64,000 nucleotides of DNA from the NCBI GenBank assembly GCA_018650465.1, contig JABIFY010000106.1, forward strand, positions 54,262 through 118,261. The letters are read 5' to 3'. Made by a program: the position numbers and the translations under genes. Numbering within the stretch: position 1 is the stretch's first letter; every line of letters starts with the position of its first letter. The DNA is from Alphaproteobacteria bacterium (lineage in GTDB: Bacteria > Pseudomonadota > Alphaproteobacteria > UBA2966). The notes under the pieces were generated by a model. That model was not told the DNA's origin, ran no database searches, and was given only the letters and a program-made list of their open reading frames with translations. Positions 43,337 through 50,496 of this stretch are shown here, one piece after another.

Positions 43337-44716
43337 ATGAGCGCTGGTATATTCGACCGAACCCCGCAAGATGTTGAGCCCATCGAAACAGCATACAGGC
43401 GTATATCGACACAAATACCGGCACCTGGCACCGACAATTTACTGGCGATTCTGGATCACAACGAATCCCGGTCCATGCACGGTCAAATGCCCATTGTCTG
43501 GGATCGGGCTCACGATTTTTCTGTTTATGACCGGGCTGGAAATCGCTGGATAGATTTCACCTCAAGTATTTTCGTTGCCAATACGGGCCACGGTAATCGG
43601 GCTGTCAAAAATGCCGTGCGGGCCGTATTGGACAAGGGCCTTATGCACTCTTACGCCTATGCCTCGGAAATCCGGGCGAGCTATCTGGAGCGCCTGGTTG
43701 AATTCGCCCCGGCCCCCGTCGAAAAAGCCATGCTGTTTTCCTCCGGCACTGAAGCCGTTGAGGCCGCCTTCAAACTGATGCGTATGCAAGGCCAGAAATT
43801 GGGAAAAGAACGTTTCGGCATCATTTGTCTGGAGGGAAATTACCACGGTCGCACTATGGCGGCCCAAATGTTGGGCGGCGGGGATGATCAGCGCACATGG
43901 ATGGGAACGCAGGATCCGGATGTGCATCGGTTTCCCTTTCCCTTTACCTGGGATCTCGGGAACAAGTCCGGTGCGGCGTACTTTAATGACAGCATTTTGT
44001 CCTTGAAAGAGGTTGGAATTGACCCAAAAAAGCACCTCTGTGGTCTGCTGTTAGAGGGCTATCAAGGCTGGAACGCAGCTTTTTATCCGACAGATTATGT
44101 CGTTGCCGCCCAACAATGGTGCCGCGAAAATGATGTTCTTTTGGCCTTCGACGAAATCCAGTCCGGCTTTGGCCGCACTGGCAAGAAGTTCTGTTTTGAA
44201 CATTATAATGTAGAGCCAGACCTGATCTGTTGTGGCAAAGGCATGGGTTCCGGCGTGGCCCTTTCCGGTGTGTTGGGCCGGGCCGAGATCATGGATTTGC
44301 CTGATATAGGCAATATGTCGAGCACAAATTCAGCAAATCCAATGGCTTGCGCAGCAGGCCTTGCCACCATCAAGGAAATCGAACGCCTCAATCTGATCGA
44401 CGAATCCATGCGCAAAGGCCGGATTTTACGGCGCGAACTGATGAAGCTTCAGTCCGAATCCGGTGGTCGGATATCCCGTTTTTCAAGCCGTGGTCTGGTT
44501 GCAGCCCTTATTTTTAATGATGAAGCCTGTGGCGGATCCGCCGCCGGTTTTGCTGATAAAGTATGCCTGAGAGCGTTGGAAAGCGGCCTCCTCGTTGTGC
44601 GAACGGGGCGCGAATCCATCAAGATCGGCCCGCCACTCACTATCGCGGATGAAGCCCTTGAAGAGGGTCTGGATGTGCTCGGTCGCGCCATTGCAGATGT
44701 CGCCTGGGGCGCTTGA
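43337..44716 (+). CDS. Class III (GSA-type) PLP aminotransferase
   Basis: The 459-aa protein is a class III aminotransferase: SSGTEAVEAAFKL, NYHGRTM, FDEIQSGFGRTG with Asp272, and PLP lysine Lys301 in CCGKGMGSG. Similarity is to glutamate-1-semialdehyde and ornithine-type enzymes, not to the DegT/PseC aminotransferases usual in nonulosonate synthesis. It is 45 bp after the NeuA-like gene. It may install an amino group on a sugar-acid precursor. Confidence 0.87.
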   Translation: MSAGIFDRTPQDVEPIETAYRRISTQIPAPGTDNLLAILDHNESRSMHGQMPIVWDRAHDFSVYDRAGNRWIDFTSSIFVANTGHGNRAVKNAVRAVLDKGLMHSYAYASEIRASYLERLVEFAPAPVEKAMLFSSGTEAVEAAFKLMRMQGQKLGKERFGIICLEGNYHGRTMAAQMLGGGDDQRTWMGTQDPDVHRFPFPFTWDLGNKSGAAYFNDSILSLKEVGIDPKKHLCGLLLEGYQGWNAAFYPTDYVVAAQQWCRENDVLLAFDEIQSGFGRTGKKFCFEHYNVEPDLICCGKGMGSGVALSGVLGRAEIMDLPDIGNMSSTNSANPMACAAGLATIKEIERLNLIDESMRKGRILRRELMKLQSESGGRISRFSSRGLVAALIFNDEACGGSAAGFADKVCLRALESGLLVVRTGRESIKIGPPLTIADEALEEGLDVLGRAIADVAWGA

Positions 44717-44765
44717 TAACCGGTCAACCGGCAGATAGTCCAGACCGGCAAGAAGTTCCTCTAAG

Positions 44766-44784
44766 CCCGGCAATATATGCCGGG
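44766..44784. promoter_or_regulatory. CCCGGCA-N5-TGCCGGG palindrome, likely activator site
   Basis: Perfect inverted repeat with 7-base arms and ATATA spacer, 89 bp upstream of the flbT operon sigma-54 promoter. A second perfect element, TTGCC-CC-GGCAA, follows at 44795-44806. Both are at the expected enhancer distance for a FlbD-type activator; the resemblance to Caulobacter ftr sites (CCCGGCA core) is from memory. Confidence 0.65.
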
Positions 44785-44794
44785 TAGGTAATAT

Positions 44795-44806
44795 TTGCCC
44801 CGGCAA
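44795..44806. promoter_or_regulatory. TTGCC-CC-GGCAA palindrome
   Basis: Perfect 5-bp inverted repeat with a 2-base spacer, 11 bp downstream of the longer palindrome and about 67 bp upstream of the -24 element. A second operator or enhancer half-site pair. Confidence 0.5.
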
Positions 44807-44872
44807 TTTCTGCAATTTTCTGATTCCCCTAAAATTTACCCTTTAATATCAATGTCTTGAAATAGGCAATTT

Positions 44873-44888
44873 TGGCACGTCTGTTGCA
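44873..44888 (+). promoter_or_regulatory. Sigma-54 promoter of the flbT operon
   Basis: TGGCAC-GTCTG-TTGCA is an essentially perfect -24/-12 element, GG and GC 12 bases apart, about 67 bp before the ATG at 44955. Confidence 0.92.
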
Positions 44889-44954
44889 ATGACTTCTGCG
44901 GGAAAGTATTCCCCCGAGCAAAATGCTTGGTGAAATCTAGAATGGAGATAGCAA

Positions 44955-45200
44955 ATGTCGACCAAGAATGTCGTCGGCGACAACATAGTGAACCCCGTTA
45001 CTGCCTCCTGGTATTATGTCAGTGAAAGCAAAGGCAAACCTGCGGGCAAAATCAGAGGAACTCTTGCCGCTGTTTCGGCGTGGATAGAGTTCCAACTGTC
45101 TCGGCTCACTTCTCATTTATTCAACGAATCACAGGCTTCAACAGTGTTGGTCCCTGTTCCCCTTCGCAATGCAAAAAGGGGGAATGGACCATGGCGTTAA
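44955..45200 (+). CDS. 81-aa protein of unknown function ahead of flbT
   Basis: The ATG follows ATGGAGATAGC (a GGAGA ribosome binding site), and the gene is the first in the sigma-54 transcript. Its last codons overlap the flbT start by 10 bp, which suggests coupled translation. The product is a small, slightly hydrophobic protein (centre: GTLAAVSAWIEFQLSRLTSHLF, amphipathic helix) without a known domain. The coupling and promoter argue for a real gene; it could control flbT translation. No function is assigned. Confidence 0.55.
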   Translation: MSTKNVVGDNIVNPVTASWYYVSESKGKPAGKIRGTLAAVSAWIEFQLSRLTSHLFNESQASTVLVPVPLRNAKRGNGPWR

Positions 45201-45616
45201 AACTGACTCTGAAGCCGGGTGAAAAATTCGTCATCAACGGTGCTGTGGTTGTTAACGGTGACCGTCGCTCGAACCTGATCATACAGAACCAGGTTTCCAT
45301 CCTGCGCGAAAAAGACGTGATGTTGCCCGAAGAGGCAAGCACACCCGTCAAACGGATCTATTTCGCGGTCATGATGATGTACCTGGAGCCGGACAATCAA
45401 ATCCATTGGCATGGTGAATTCACCAAACGAATAACTGAATTCATGAGTGTCATTAAAGGTGAAGATGCGCTGCAGAATAGTGTCGCTGTCATAGAGGCCG
45501 TGAACAAGGGTGAGCATTACGCTGCTCTCGTCCACTGTCGCAAGTTACTGCCCTTCGAGAAGGAAAGGTTAGATTATGTCTCTTCAGAGTTATCAGACAG
45601 CCCAGAGAACGACTGA
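45191..45616 (+). CDS. flbT: Flagellin synthesis repressor FlbT
   Basis: The 141-aa product matches FlbT from end to end: MALKLTLKPGEKFVINGAVV, RSNLIIQN, ILREKD.MLPEEA and the RIYFAVMMMYL segment. FlbT binds the 5' leader of flagellin mRNA and lowers its translation in Caulobacter. AAGGGGGAA precedes the ATG at 45191; the frame runs further upstream but that is not coding. It overlaps flaF by 41 bp, the classic alphaproteobacterial flbT-flaF arrangement. Confidence 0.95.
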   Translation: MALKLTLKPGEKFVINGAVVVNGDRRSNLIIQNQVSILREKDVMLPEEASTPVKRIYFAVMMMYLEPDNQIHWHGEFTKRITEFMSVIKGEDALQNSVAVIEAVNKGEHYAALVHCRKLLPFEKERLDYVSSELSDSPEND

Positions 45617-45926
45617 GAGTCCGCGGGATACCGAATACCGGTTATTCGCCCTTGTTACGCGTGACCTTATGGCCGCCGGGGCGAAAGAAACCATAGATCC
45701 GGATTTCTACAAATCCGTCGACTGGAACAGGCGGCTTTGGCTGACTTTGCAGTCTGATCTTTCCGCAGATGACAACCAGTTGCCGGACGGCCTCAAGGCG
45801 CAATTGATTTCGCTGGCGATCTGGGTCGATCGACATTCCAGCAAAGTTTTGCGCGGCAAAGCTGAAGTTGGTCCGTTGATCAAGGTCAACAGGACAATCA
45901 TGGAAGGCCTTGCCGGCACGCCCTGA
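45576..45926 (+). CDS. flaF: FlaF (flbT-linked copy)
   Basis: The 116-aa product is a canonical FlaF (SYQTAQRTTESPRDTEYRLFA, DWNRRLWLTLQSDL, LISLAIWVDRHSSKVLRG, VNRTIMEGL). It overlaps flbT in the usual arrangement and is probably the main copy; four other paralogues lie with the flagellins at 21-25 kb. Confidence 0.95.
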   Translation: MSLQSYQTAQRTTESPRDTEYRLFALVTRDLMAAGAKETIDPDFYKSVDWNRRLWLTLQSDLSADDNQLPDGLKAQLISLAIWVDRHSSKVLRGKAEVGPLIKVNRTIMEGLAGTP

Positions 45927-45939
45927 CAAATTTTCGACC

Positions 45940-45956
45940 GCACCGGAATTCGGTGC
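45940..45956. other. Hairpin after flaF
   Basis: GCACCG-GAATT-CGGTGC, a perfect 6-bp stem, starts 14 bp after the flaF stop. No T-tract follows, so termination is uncertain. Confidence 0.35.
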
Positions 45957-46117
45957 ATCACTTGAGACGCATAGTTTGAGACGTTTGGTATTTTAGTAAG
46001 CTTGCCCCGCTGCCACTGCTCTGTATCCGAAAGCTGGACAGCGGATTTATCCAACCTCAAGAAGAGGAAATTGGCCGGATTTTCCGGACCTAACTTTAGA
46101 AGAAAGAGGATGCGATC

Positions 46118-46492
46118 ATGATTGAGAATATTAGTGGGCCCGCGAGTGTCCCGAATTTCTCGTCCAAAGGCCAAGCTGCCAGTGAACAATCTGTAAACCA
46201 GGTTGCCGCGGAAGTAGCAGGGTCTGAAACCCAAAAACGCTTGCAGGAGCCAAATGCAACGCGTGTCAGTGCACAAGAACGCGTTGACATTGCTGCAAAT
46301 GACAATCCGGCTCCGAAGGCTGATCAAGTCAGCCTGAGCATTATGCGGAATGACGAGGTCAATCGCTACGTTTATCGTGGCTTGAGCCGTTCGTCACAGG
46401 AAGTTGTACGCCAGTGGCCAACAGAAGAGGCCTTGCGTCAAATGACCGTCTTTCGCGATATGATGGGCAAGGTTCTTGACGAATCAGGTTGA
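46118..46492 (+). CDS. FlaG-like protein
   Basis: The 124-aa product has a disordered first ~70 residues and a C-terminal region, NRYVYRGLSRSSQEVVRQWP...EEALRQ, that follows the FlaG pattern (strand, turn, 'EVIRQIP.E..LRL'). FlaG proteins affect filament length. AGAGGATG precedes the ATG. Its position after flaF and before the flgN-like gene fits a filament accessory role, but the match is weak. Confidence 0.5.
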   Translation: MIENISGPASVPNFSSKGQAASEQSVNQVAAEVAGSETQKRLQEPNATRVSAQERVDIAANDNPAPKADQVSLSIMRNDEVNRYVYRGLSRSSQEVVRQWPTEEALRQMTVFRDMMGKVLDESG

Positions 46493-46658
46493 GCAGATGG
46501 CAATTTTATTGCTGTTTTACTAACTGATTCTGGACGGAAGTTTTGGGCGCGGATTGGAATGTTCAATCCGGCCTGACCGCCGGTAGAAGTGTCAAGAACC
46601 AGGGACCGATAACGAGGTGCCGATAACCAAGTGACTAAATCAGTAGATAATCTGATTC

Positions 46659-47156
46659 CTAAATCACTTGATTCAAGGCAATAGAAGCTGCTCCTTGAGT
46701 CGCCGGTGTGACCATCGGCGCATATTGCGCATTTGCGCCATAGCTCTTCACGGGCTGACGTCGTGCAGCAACTTCATCACCGATCGCTTTAACCAACCTC
46801 TCGGTCACGGTTTTAGCGGCGGTAAGGCTTGTACGGTATTGATCAAGAATGCCGTGCAATAAAAAAGTAGCATCTTTCAGGCGTTCAATATCAGCAGGGG
46901 GTGCCGCCTTGACCATTTCCGGATGTTCACGCATCTCAGCCATTTGTGCCTGATACTGTTCAGTGAGCCTGTTTTTAGTCTCCAGCAAGGGTTTGAGTTC
47001 GCTGGGTCGACGTTCGGCAAGTATCTTGATTTCCTGCTGGATAACGGATCCCAGGTGTCCACACAAAGTAATTATCTGATCAATCTTGGCGATGGCGTGA
47101 GCCTTGAACTCAGGGTTAGCTGCAACATCGATGTCTGATTGCGAAGCCATAATCAC
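46659..47156 (-). CDS. FlgN-like flagellar chaperone
   Basis: The 165-aa product is mostly helical, with a heptad-rich region (ITLCGHLGSVIQQEIKILAERR...LKPLLETKNRLTEQY) like FlgN, the chaperone of hook-filament junction proteins. The start has an ATGA overlap with the flgJ stop. Third gene of the flgI-flgJ operon. Confidence 0.65.
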   Translation of the reverse strand: MIMASQSDIDVAANPEFKAHAIAKIDQIITLCGHLGSVIQQEIKILAERRPSELKPLLETKNRLTEQYQAQMAEMREHPEMVKAAPPADIERLKDATFLLHGILDQYRTSLTAAKTVTERLVKAIGDEVAARRQPVKSYGANAQYAPMVTPATQGAASIALNQVI

Positions 47157-47479
47157 ATCTCCTGCAAGCGAATGATTTCAGAATAGACAGCGTCCGCAAG
47201 TCCAATGCCGCCATTTTTGGCCATGGATTGTGCGGTTTTTTCGTTGATCATAGAACGGAACAATTTTTCAGCATTGCCGCCACCCATCACGGAGTCAGGC
47301 TCGACACCGGCATACATGGTTTCAAGGATCTGGGTCAGGAAAACAGCTTCGAATTCCTGGGCCGCTTTGCGGGCCTTGTCTTCTGACATGGCATTGGAAG
47401 CCATATCCTGTGCTTTTTTCAGCCCGTTGACGCCGGACTGGGTCATGGCGATTGAGGGGTCGAAGGGGAGCATATCCAT
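47153..47479 (-). CDS. flgJ: FlgJ-type rod-binding protein, N-terminal domain only
   Basis: The 108-aa product matches the FlgJ N-terminal rod-capping domain (KARKAAQEFEAVFLTQIL, GGGNAEKLFRSMINE, GGIGLADAVYSEI). It has no muramidase domain, which is normal in alphaproteobacteria. It lies 20 bp after flgI and overlaps the flgN-like gene by 4 bp. Confidence 0.9.
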   Translation of the reverse strand: MDMLPFDPSIAMTQSGVNGLKKAQDMASNAMSEDKARKAAQEFEAVFLTQILETMYAGVEPDSVMGGGNAEKLFRSMINEKTAQSMAKNGGIGLADAVYSEIIRLQEM

Positions 47480-47499
47480 TGTTCTGTTCCTTTCCCGGC

Positions 47500-48678
47500 T
47501 TACATCGTTACGATTTCAGCTTGCAGGGCACCTGCTCGCTTGATCGATTGCAGGATCGAGATCATGTCGCGCGGGCCAATACCCAGGGCATTCAAACCGT
47601 TCACCAGCTGTTGCAGGCTAACGCCAGCATTCAGGACGGTTAGTTTTTCATTACCTTCAACTTCTGCACCAATGTCGGTGCGGGCGACTTTTTCAGTATT
47701 GCCGGCCTGGGCGAAAGCGCCTGGCTGGGAGACCTGTTCAGATTCTGTGACACTGATGGTCAGGTTGCCCTGGGCAATGGCGACGGTACTGACCCGAACC
47801 TTGTCACCCATGACAATGATGCCTGTTTGCTCGTCAACGACGACCTTGGCAGATTGATCCGGTTCAACGTTTAACTGTTCGATCTTGGTCAGCAGGGCAA
47901 CGAGGTTCTTGTGGTGCGCTGGTGGCACGATCAGTTCAATGGTCGCAGGATTTTGTGGCTTGGTCGCCCGGTGACCAAGAAAAGCGTTGATTACTTCTGA
48001 TACCCGCAAGGCGGTGGTCAGGTCAGGATTGCGCAGGGAAATGTTCATGCGCGTCATGCCGGCGAAATCGAAGGGAACTTCACGTTCAATAATCGCGCCA
48101 GCTGGAATACGACCAGATGTTGGAACACCCTTGGTGACCGAACCTCCTTCGCCCTGAGCTGTAAAGCCACCAACGGCCAATGCACCCTGGGCAACAGCGT
48201 AGACTTCGCCATCAGCACCCAGCAGCGGGGTTGCCAGCAAGGTACCACCCAGCAAACTGGATGAATCGCCCAATGTACTGGCTGTGATGTCGATGCGCGT
48301 GCCTTGTTTGGTAAAGGCGGGCAGGCTGGCAGAAATCATGACAGCGGCAACGTTTTTGGTGTTCAATGTCGTGCCACGGGTGTTGACGCCAAGGCGTTCC
48401 AGCATGGCCTCGAGGCTTTGTTTGGTGAAAGGTGCATTGCGCAGGCCATCGCCTGTTCCGTTCAGGCCAACAACAAGGCCATATCCAACCAAAAGGTTGT
48501 CGCGAATACCTTCAAAGTCTGCAATGTCCTTGATCCGGGAGGTGGCTGATGCTGGTGAAATTGCGGTACTGGCAACAACGGATACCGCCAGAACTGCTGC
48601 CAAAGTATGGCGCAAAGTTCTGGCAACCTTGTTGGTTCCTGCTGTGTTCATGTCTGACTTGATGTATTTCATGGTCAT
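47500..48678 (-). CDS. flgI: Flagellar P-ring protein FlgI
   Basis: The 392-aa product has a signal peptide (TLAAVLAVSVVASTAISPASA) and the typical mature start TSRIKDIADFEGIRDNLLVG, followed by YGLVVGLNGTGD and GPRDMISILQSIKRAGALQAE near the end. It forms the P ring around the rod in the peptidoglycan layer. The frame is open to 48729, but a sigma-54 promoter at 48736-48752 places the transcript start inside those extra codons, so a Met at 48678 (or 48672) is chosen. Confidence 0.95.
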   Translation of the reverse strand: MTMKYIKSDMNTAGTNKVARTLRHTLAAVLAVSVVASTAISPASATSRIKDIADFEGIRDNLLVGYGLVVGLNGTGDGLRNAPFTKQSLEAMLERLGVNTRGTTLNTKNVAAVMISASLPAFTKQGTRIDITASTLGDSSSLLGGTLLATPLLGADGEVYAVAQGALAVGGFTAQGEGGSVTKGVPTSGRIPAGAIIEREVPFDFAGMTRMNISLRNPDLTTALRVSEVINAFLGHRATKPQNPATIELIVPPAHHKNLVALLTKIEQLNVEPDQSAKVVVDEQTGIIVMGDKVRVSTVAIAQGNLTISVTESEQVSQPGAFAQAGNTEKVARTDIGAEVEGNEKLTVLNAGVSLQQLVNGLNALGIGPRDMISILQSIKRAGALQAEIVTM

Positions 48679-48735
48679 ATGTTCCGCGGTAAAGCGCTTT
48701 TCTTGCGCCGAATGTGTGTTTTCACACAATCTATA

Positions 48736-48752
48736 TTGCGAATGTCATGCCA
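48736..48752 (-). promoter_or_regulatory. Sigma-54 promoter of flgI-flgJ operon
   Basis: On the minus strand TGGCAT-GACAT-TCGCA, with GG and GC 12 bases apart. The -12 element is less good (TCGC in place of TTGC). It defines the flgI start as downstream of 48725. A TTGCCGG/GGGGCA-rich stretch at 48843-48870 lies about 95 bp further upstream. Confidence 0.7.
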
Positions 48753-49070
48753 GTTTTTGAATTATCATAAGCTATTGATATAAAACAAATAAATAGAATG
48801 CGTTGGTGCCCAAGGGCGTCAATTATGCTTGTGGAGGCACTGTTTGCCGGTGTTCGGGGCAATATTTGCCCTGTTTCAGGGTTGAGCCGGTAAAAAGCCT
48901 GATTTACAAAAACTTAAGGAAAAACGATGATGATACATTGGCTTGAACCACAGCGAACCCTTTCTCTTCGGATTGGCGTCTGCGTTTAAATCTATCGCCA
49001 AGCTTGTGGTTGAGTCAGAGCTGTGTTTCCGTTAGAGCCGGAAACTCACAAGGAACGGTAAAGGGCGGAA
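48753..49070. other. Divergent flgI / fliX intergenic region
   Basis: About 320 bp: half-sites of the CCCGGCA family near 48845-48895, an A/T-rich patch near 48780, palindrome copy 2 at 49023-49047. No clear promoter of fliX was found and no other gene is seen. Confidence 0.5.
49023..49047. repeat. GYGTTTCC palindrome copy 2
   Basis: GTGTTTCC, a 9-base spacer, then GGAAACTC; the outer pair is imperfect. It lies about 60 bp before the fliX start. Confidence 0.6.
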
Positions 49071-49112
49071 CTGCTCAATGAAGGCTGCTCAATGAAGGCT
49101 GCTCGATGAAAA
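49071..49112 (+). repeat. Triple 14-bp tandem repeat with coupled mini-ORFs at fliX start
   Basis: Three 14-bp units, CTGCTCAATGAAGG twice and CTGCTCGATGAAAA, abut. Each unit carries an ATG (49078, 49092, 49106). The first two open 5-codon ORFs (MKAAQ, MKAAR) whose TGA overlaps the next ATG as ATGA; the third ATG is fliX. Each ATG is preceded by an AAGG of the previous unit at 7 bases, a usable ribosome binding site. Confidence 0.8.
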
Positions 49113-49522
49113 TTTCCGGAAGTGGTCCGGTACGCCCGGGGACATCTCGCCCTGGCAAGAAGGTCGGAAGCTCGGACGAAAAATTTTCTGTTGAAAAAAC
49201 AGAAGAGAGTACAGCTGCGTCTTCAGCCGTCAGCGCGGGTCCGGTATCATCAGTTGATTCTCTGCTGGCACTGCAAGAAGTACCGGATGCCACGAGCGGG
49301 CGTTCCAAAGGCATCATGCGGGCAGAAGATATGCTCGATCACCTCGACGATATTCGCCTTGGACTTTTGATGGGCGCTATTCCAATAAGCAAACTTACAT
49401 CGCTGGTCCAGGTCGTCAAAGACCAAAGAGATCAGGTCGATGACCCTAGATTGGCTTCAGTTCTGGACGAAATTGAAGTCAGGGCCGCCGTGGAACTGGC
49501 CAAACTCGGTCACTACAACTAG
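49106..49522 (+). CDS. fliX: Flagellar assembly regulator FliX
   Basis: The 138-aa product matches FliX: MKISGSGPVRP start, then a disordered ~50-residue part, and the conserved RAEDMLDHLDDIRLGLL...ISKLTSLV...EIEVRAAVELAKL end. In Caulobacter FliX binds FlbD and couples class II assembly to activation of sigma-54 class III/IV genes, which fits the five sigma-54 promoters here. The start is the third ATG of the 14-bp tandem repeat. Confidence 0.93.
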   Translation: MKISGSGPVRPGTSRPGKKVGSSDEKFSVEKTEESTAASSAVSAGPVSSVDSLLALQEVPDATSGRSKGIMRAEDMLDHLDDIRLGLLMGAIPISKLTSLVQVVKDQRDQVDDPRLASVLDEIEVRAAVELAKLGHYN

Positions 49523-49595
49523 GGCGCTCCTGGTCAATCGGGAATCGCTTTTGCTTCGTTTTTTTGCCTGCACCCTGGGTTTGAAGTAACGCTTT

Positions 49596-49618
49596 ATTTC
49601 CGAGAAACCCGGAAACGC
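49596..49618. repeat. GYGTTTCC palindrome copy 3, degenerate left arm
   Basis: ATTTCC, a 9-base spacer and GGAAACGC; only the inner 5 bases of the arms pair. 74 bp after the fliX stop. Confidence 0.5.
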
Positions 49619-49812
49619 TCTAATTTTACCCCGTAGATACAATGCTTTAGCACCCGTGCTGCAAATTCGTCGTTCGGGCCTTGCGAAGCGTTGACTGCAT
49701 TCATATACTCCGCGCCGATTGCTGGCGTATTTCTGTCTTTTCAGTATCTGCACCGGTAAGAAAATTGTGCGAAAACCTTGGTGTACGAATACCTGGGACT
49801 GATCGCGCTTAT

Positions 49813-49837
49813 GTGTTTCCACCAATACTGGAAACAC
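49813..49837. repeat. GYGTTTCC palindrome copy 4
   Basis: GTGTTTCC, 9-base spacer, GGAAACAC, a perfect 8-bp inverted repeat 33 bp upstream of the dksA start. Confidence 0.7.
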
Positions 49838-49870
49838 CCCATTGACCGTTATTGAATTCGGGGGTTAGGA

Positions 49871-50287
49871 ATGGCTACACGTCTTCCAAAAGGTTATCGT
49901 CCCACGGAAGACGAACCGTTCATGAATGCAAAAATGCAGGAGTATTTCCGTCGCAAGCTGAAAGCTTGGCGGGAAGAACTGGTTCGCGAAAGTACACAGA
50001 CACTTCAACATCTCCAGGAAGATAGTATCCAGGAGCCGGATATAGCTGACCGTGCCTCTGCCGAATCCGAGCGGGCACTTGAACTCAGGACGCGAGATCG
50101 AGAACGCAAGCTGTTGTCCAAGATTGATTCCGCCCTGTCCCGGATCGAAGACGGGACCTATGGATATTGTGATGAACTGGGTGAGCCAATTAACATTCAG
50201 CGACTTGAAGCGCGTCCTATTGCGACTTTGAGCATTGAAGCCCAAGAGCGCCACGAAAAAAGAGAGCGCGTTTATCGCGACGAATAA
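49871..50287 (+). CDS. dksA: DksA-type RNA polymerase-binding regulator
   Basis: The 138-aa product is DksA: the coiled coil with RASAESERALELRTRDRERKLL, then YGYCDELGEPINIQRLEARPIATLSIEAQERHE. Of the four zinc cysteines of E. coli DksA only the first remains (others Leu, Ser, Ala), a pattern common in alphaproteobacterial DksA. The acidic coiled-coil tip region (EPDIADRAS) is kept, so it should bind the RNA polymerase secondary channel. It follows fliX after a long gap and need not be functionally tied to it. Confidence 0.93.
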   Translation: MATRLPKGYRPTEDEPFMNAKMQEYFRRKLKAWREELVRESTQTLQHLQEDSIQEPDIADRASAESERALELRTRDRERKLLSKIDSALSRIEDGTYGYCDELGEPINIQRLEARPIATLSIEAQERHEKRERVYRDE

Positions 50288-50370
50288 TTTCGAACCCAGG
50301 GCGATTTCAGTTGGTACTGAATTGCATGTGCACCGTTATTTGCGGCGCACCATAGCCTGAACGCAATGCT

Positions 50371-50395
50371 GCGTTTCCGTTAAACCCGGAAACGC
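50371..50395. repeat. GYGTTTCC palindrome copy 5
   Basis: GCGTTTCC, spacer GTTAAACCC, GGAAACGC, a perfect 8-bp inverted repeat 83 bp after the dksA stop and upstream of the dksA/flgH terminator. Confidence 0.75.
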
Positions 50396-50436
50396 GTCGA
50401 TATTGTTCGCCCTTTGCTACCTTGATCAGCGTGGTG

Positions 50437-50480
50437 ACAAAAAAAGAGGCCGGTCCAATGGACCGGCCTAAGTGTTTTTT
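50437..50480. terminator. Bidirectional terminator between dksA and flgH
   Basis: AGGCCGGTCC-AAT-GGACCGGCCT is a perfect 10-bp stem with A-run on the left and T-run on the right, so it terminates transcription from both convergent genes. Confidence 0.95.
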
Positions 50481-50496
50481 GGGCCTTAAGATGCGG

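Larger units (their letters stand above)
49523..49870. other. fliX-dksA intergenic region
   Basis: 348 bp with palindrome copies 3 (49596-49618) and 4 (49813-49837). No other gene with a credible ribosome binding site is seen; the promoter of dksA is not obvious. Confidence 0.5.

Noticed and set aside
46629..46669. Imperfect AAGTGA...TCACTT hairpin at the flgN-like 3' end
   Set aside because: It overlaps the coding end, is interrupted and has no T-run; it is too weak to call as a terminator.
47153..47479. FlgJ as truncated
   Set aside because: The missing muramidase domain is normal in alphaproteobacteria, where only the rod-binding domain is present.
48284..48760. 158-codon plus-strand open frame opposite flgI
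   Set aside because: It is antisense to the clearly real flgI and has no protein-like features.
49871..50287. DksA as a broken gene because three zinc cysteines are missing
   Set aside because: The frame is intact and single-cysteine DksA is common in alphaproteobacteria.
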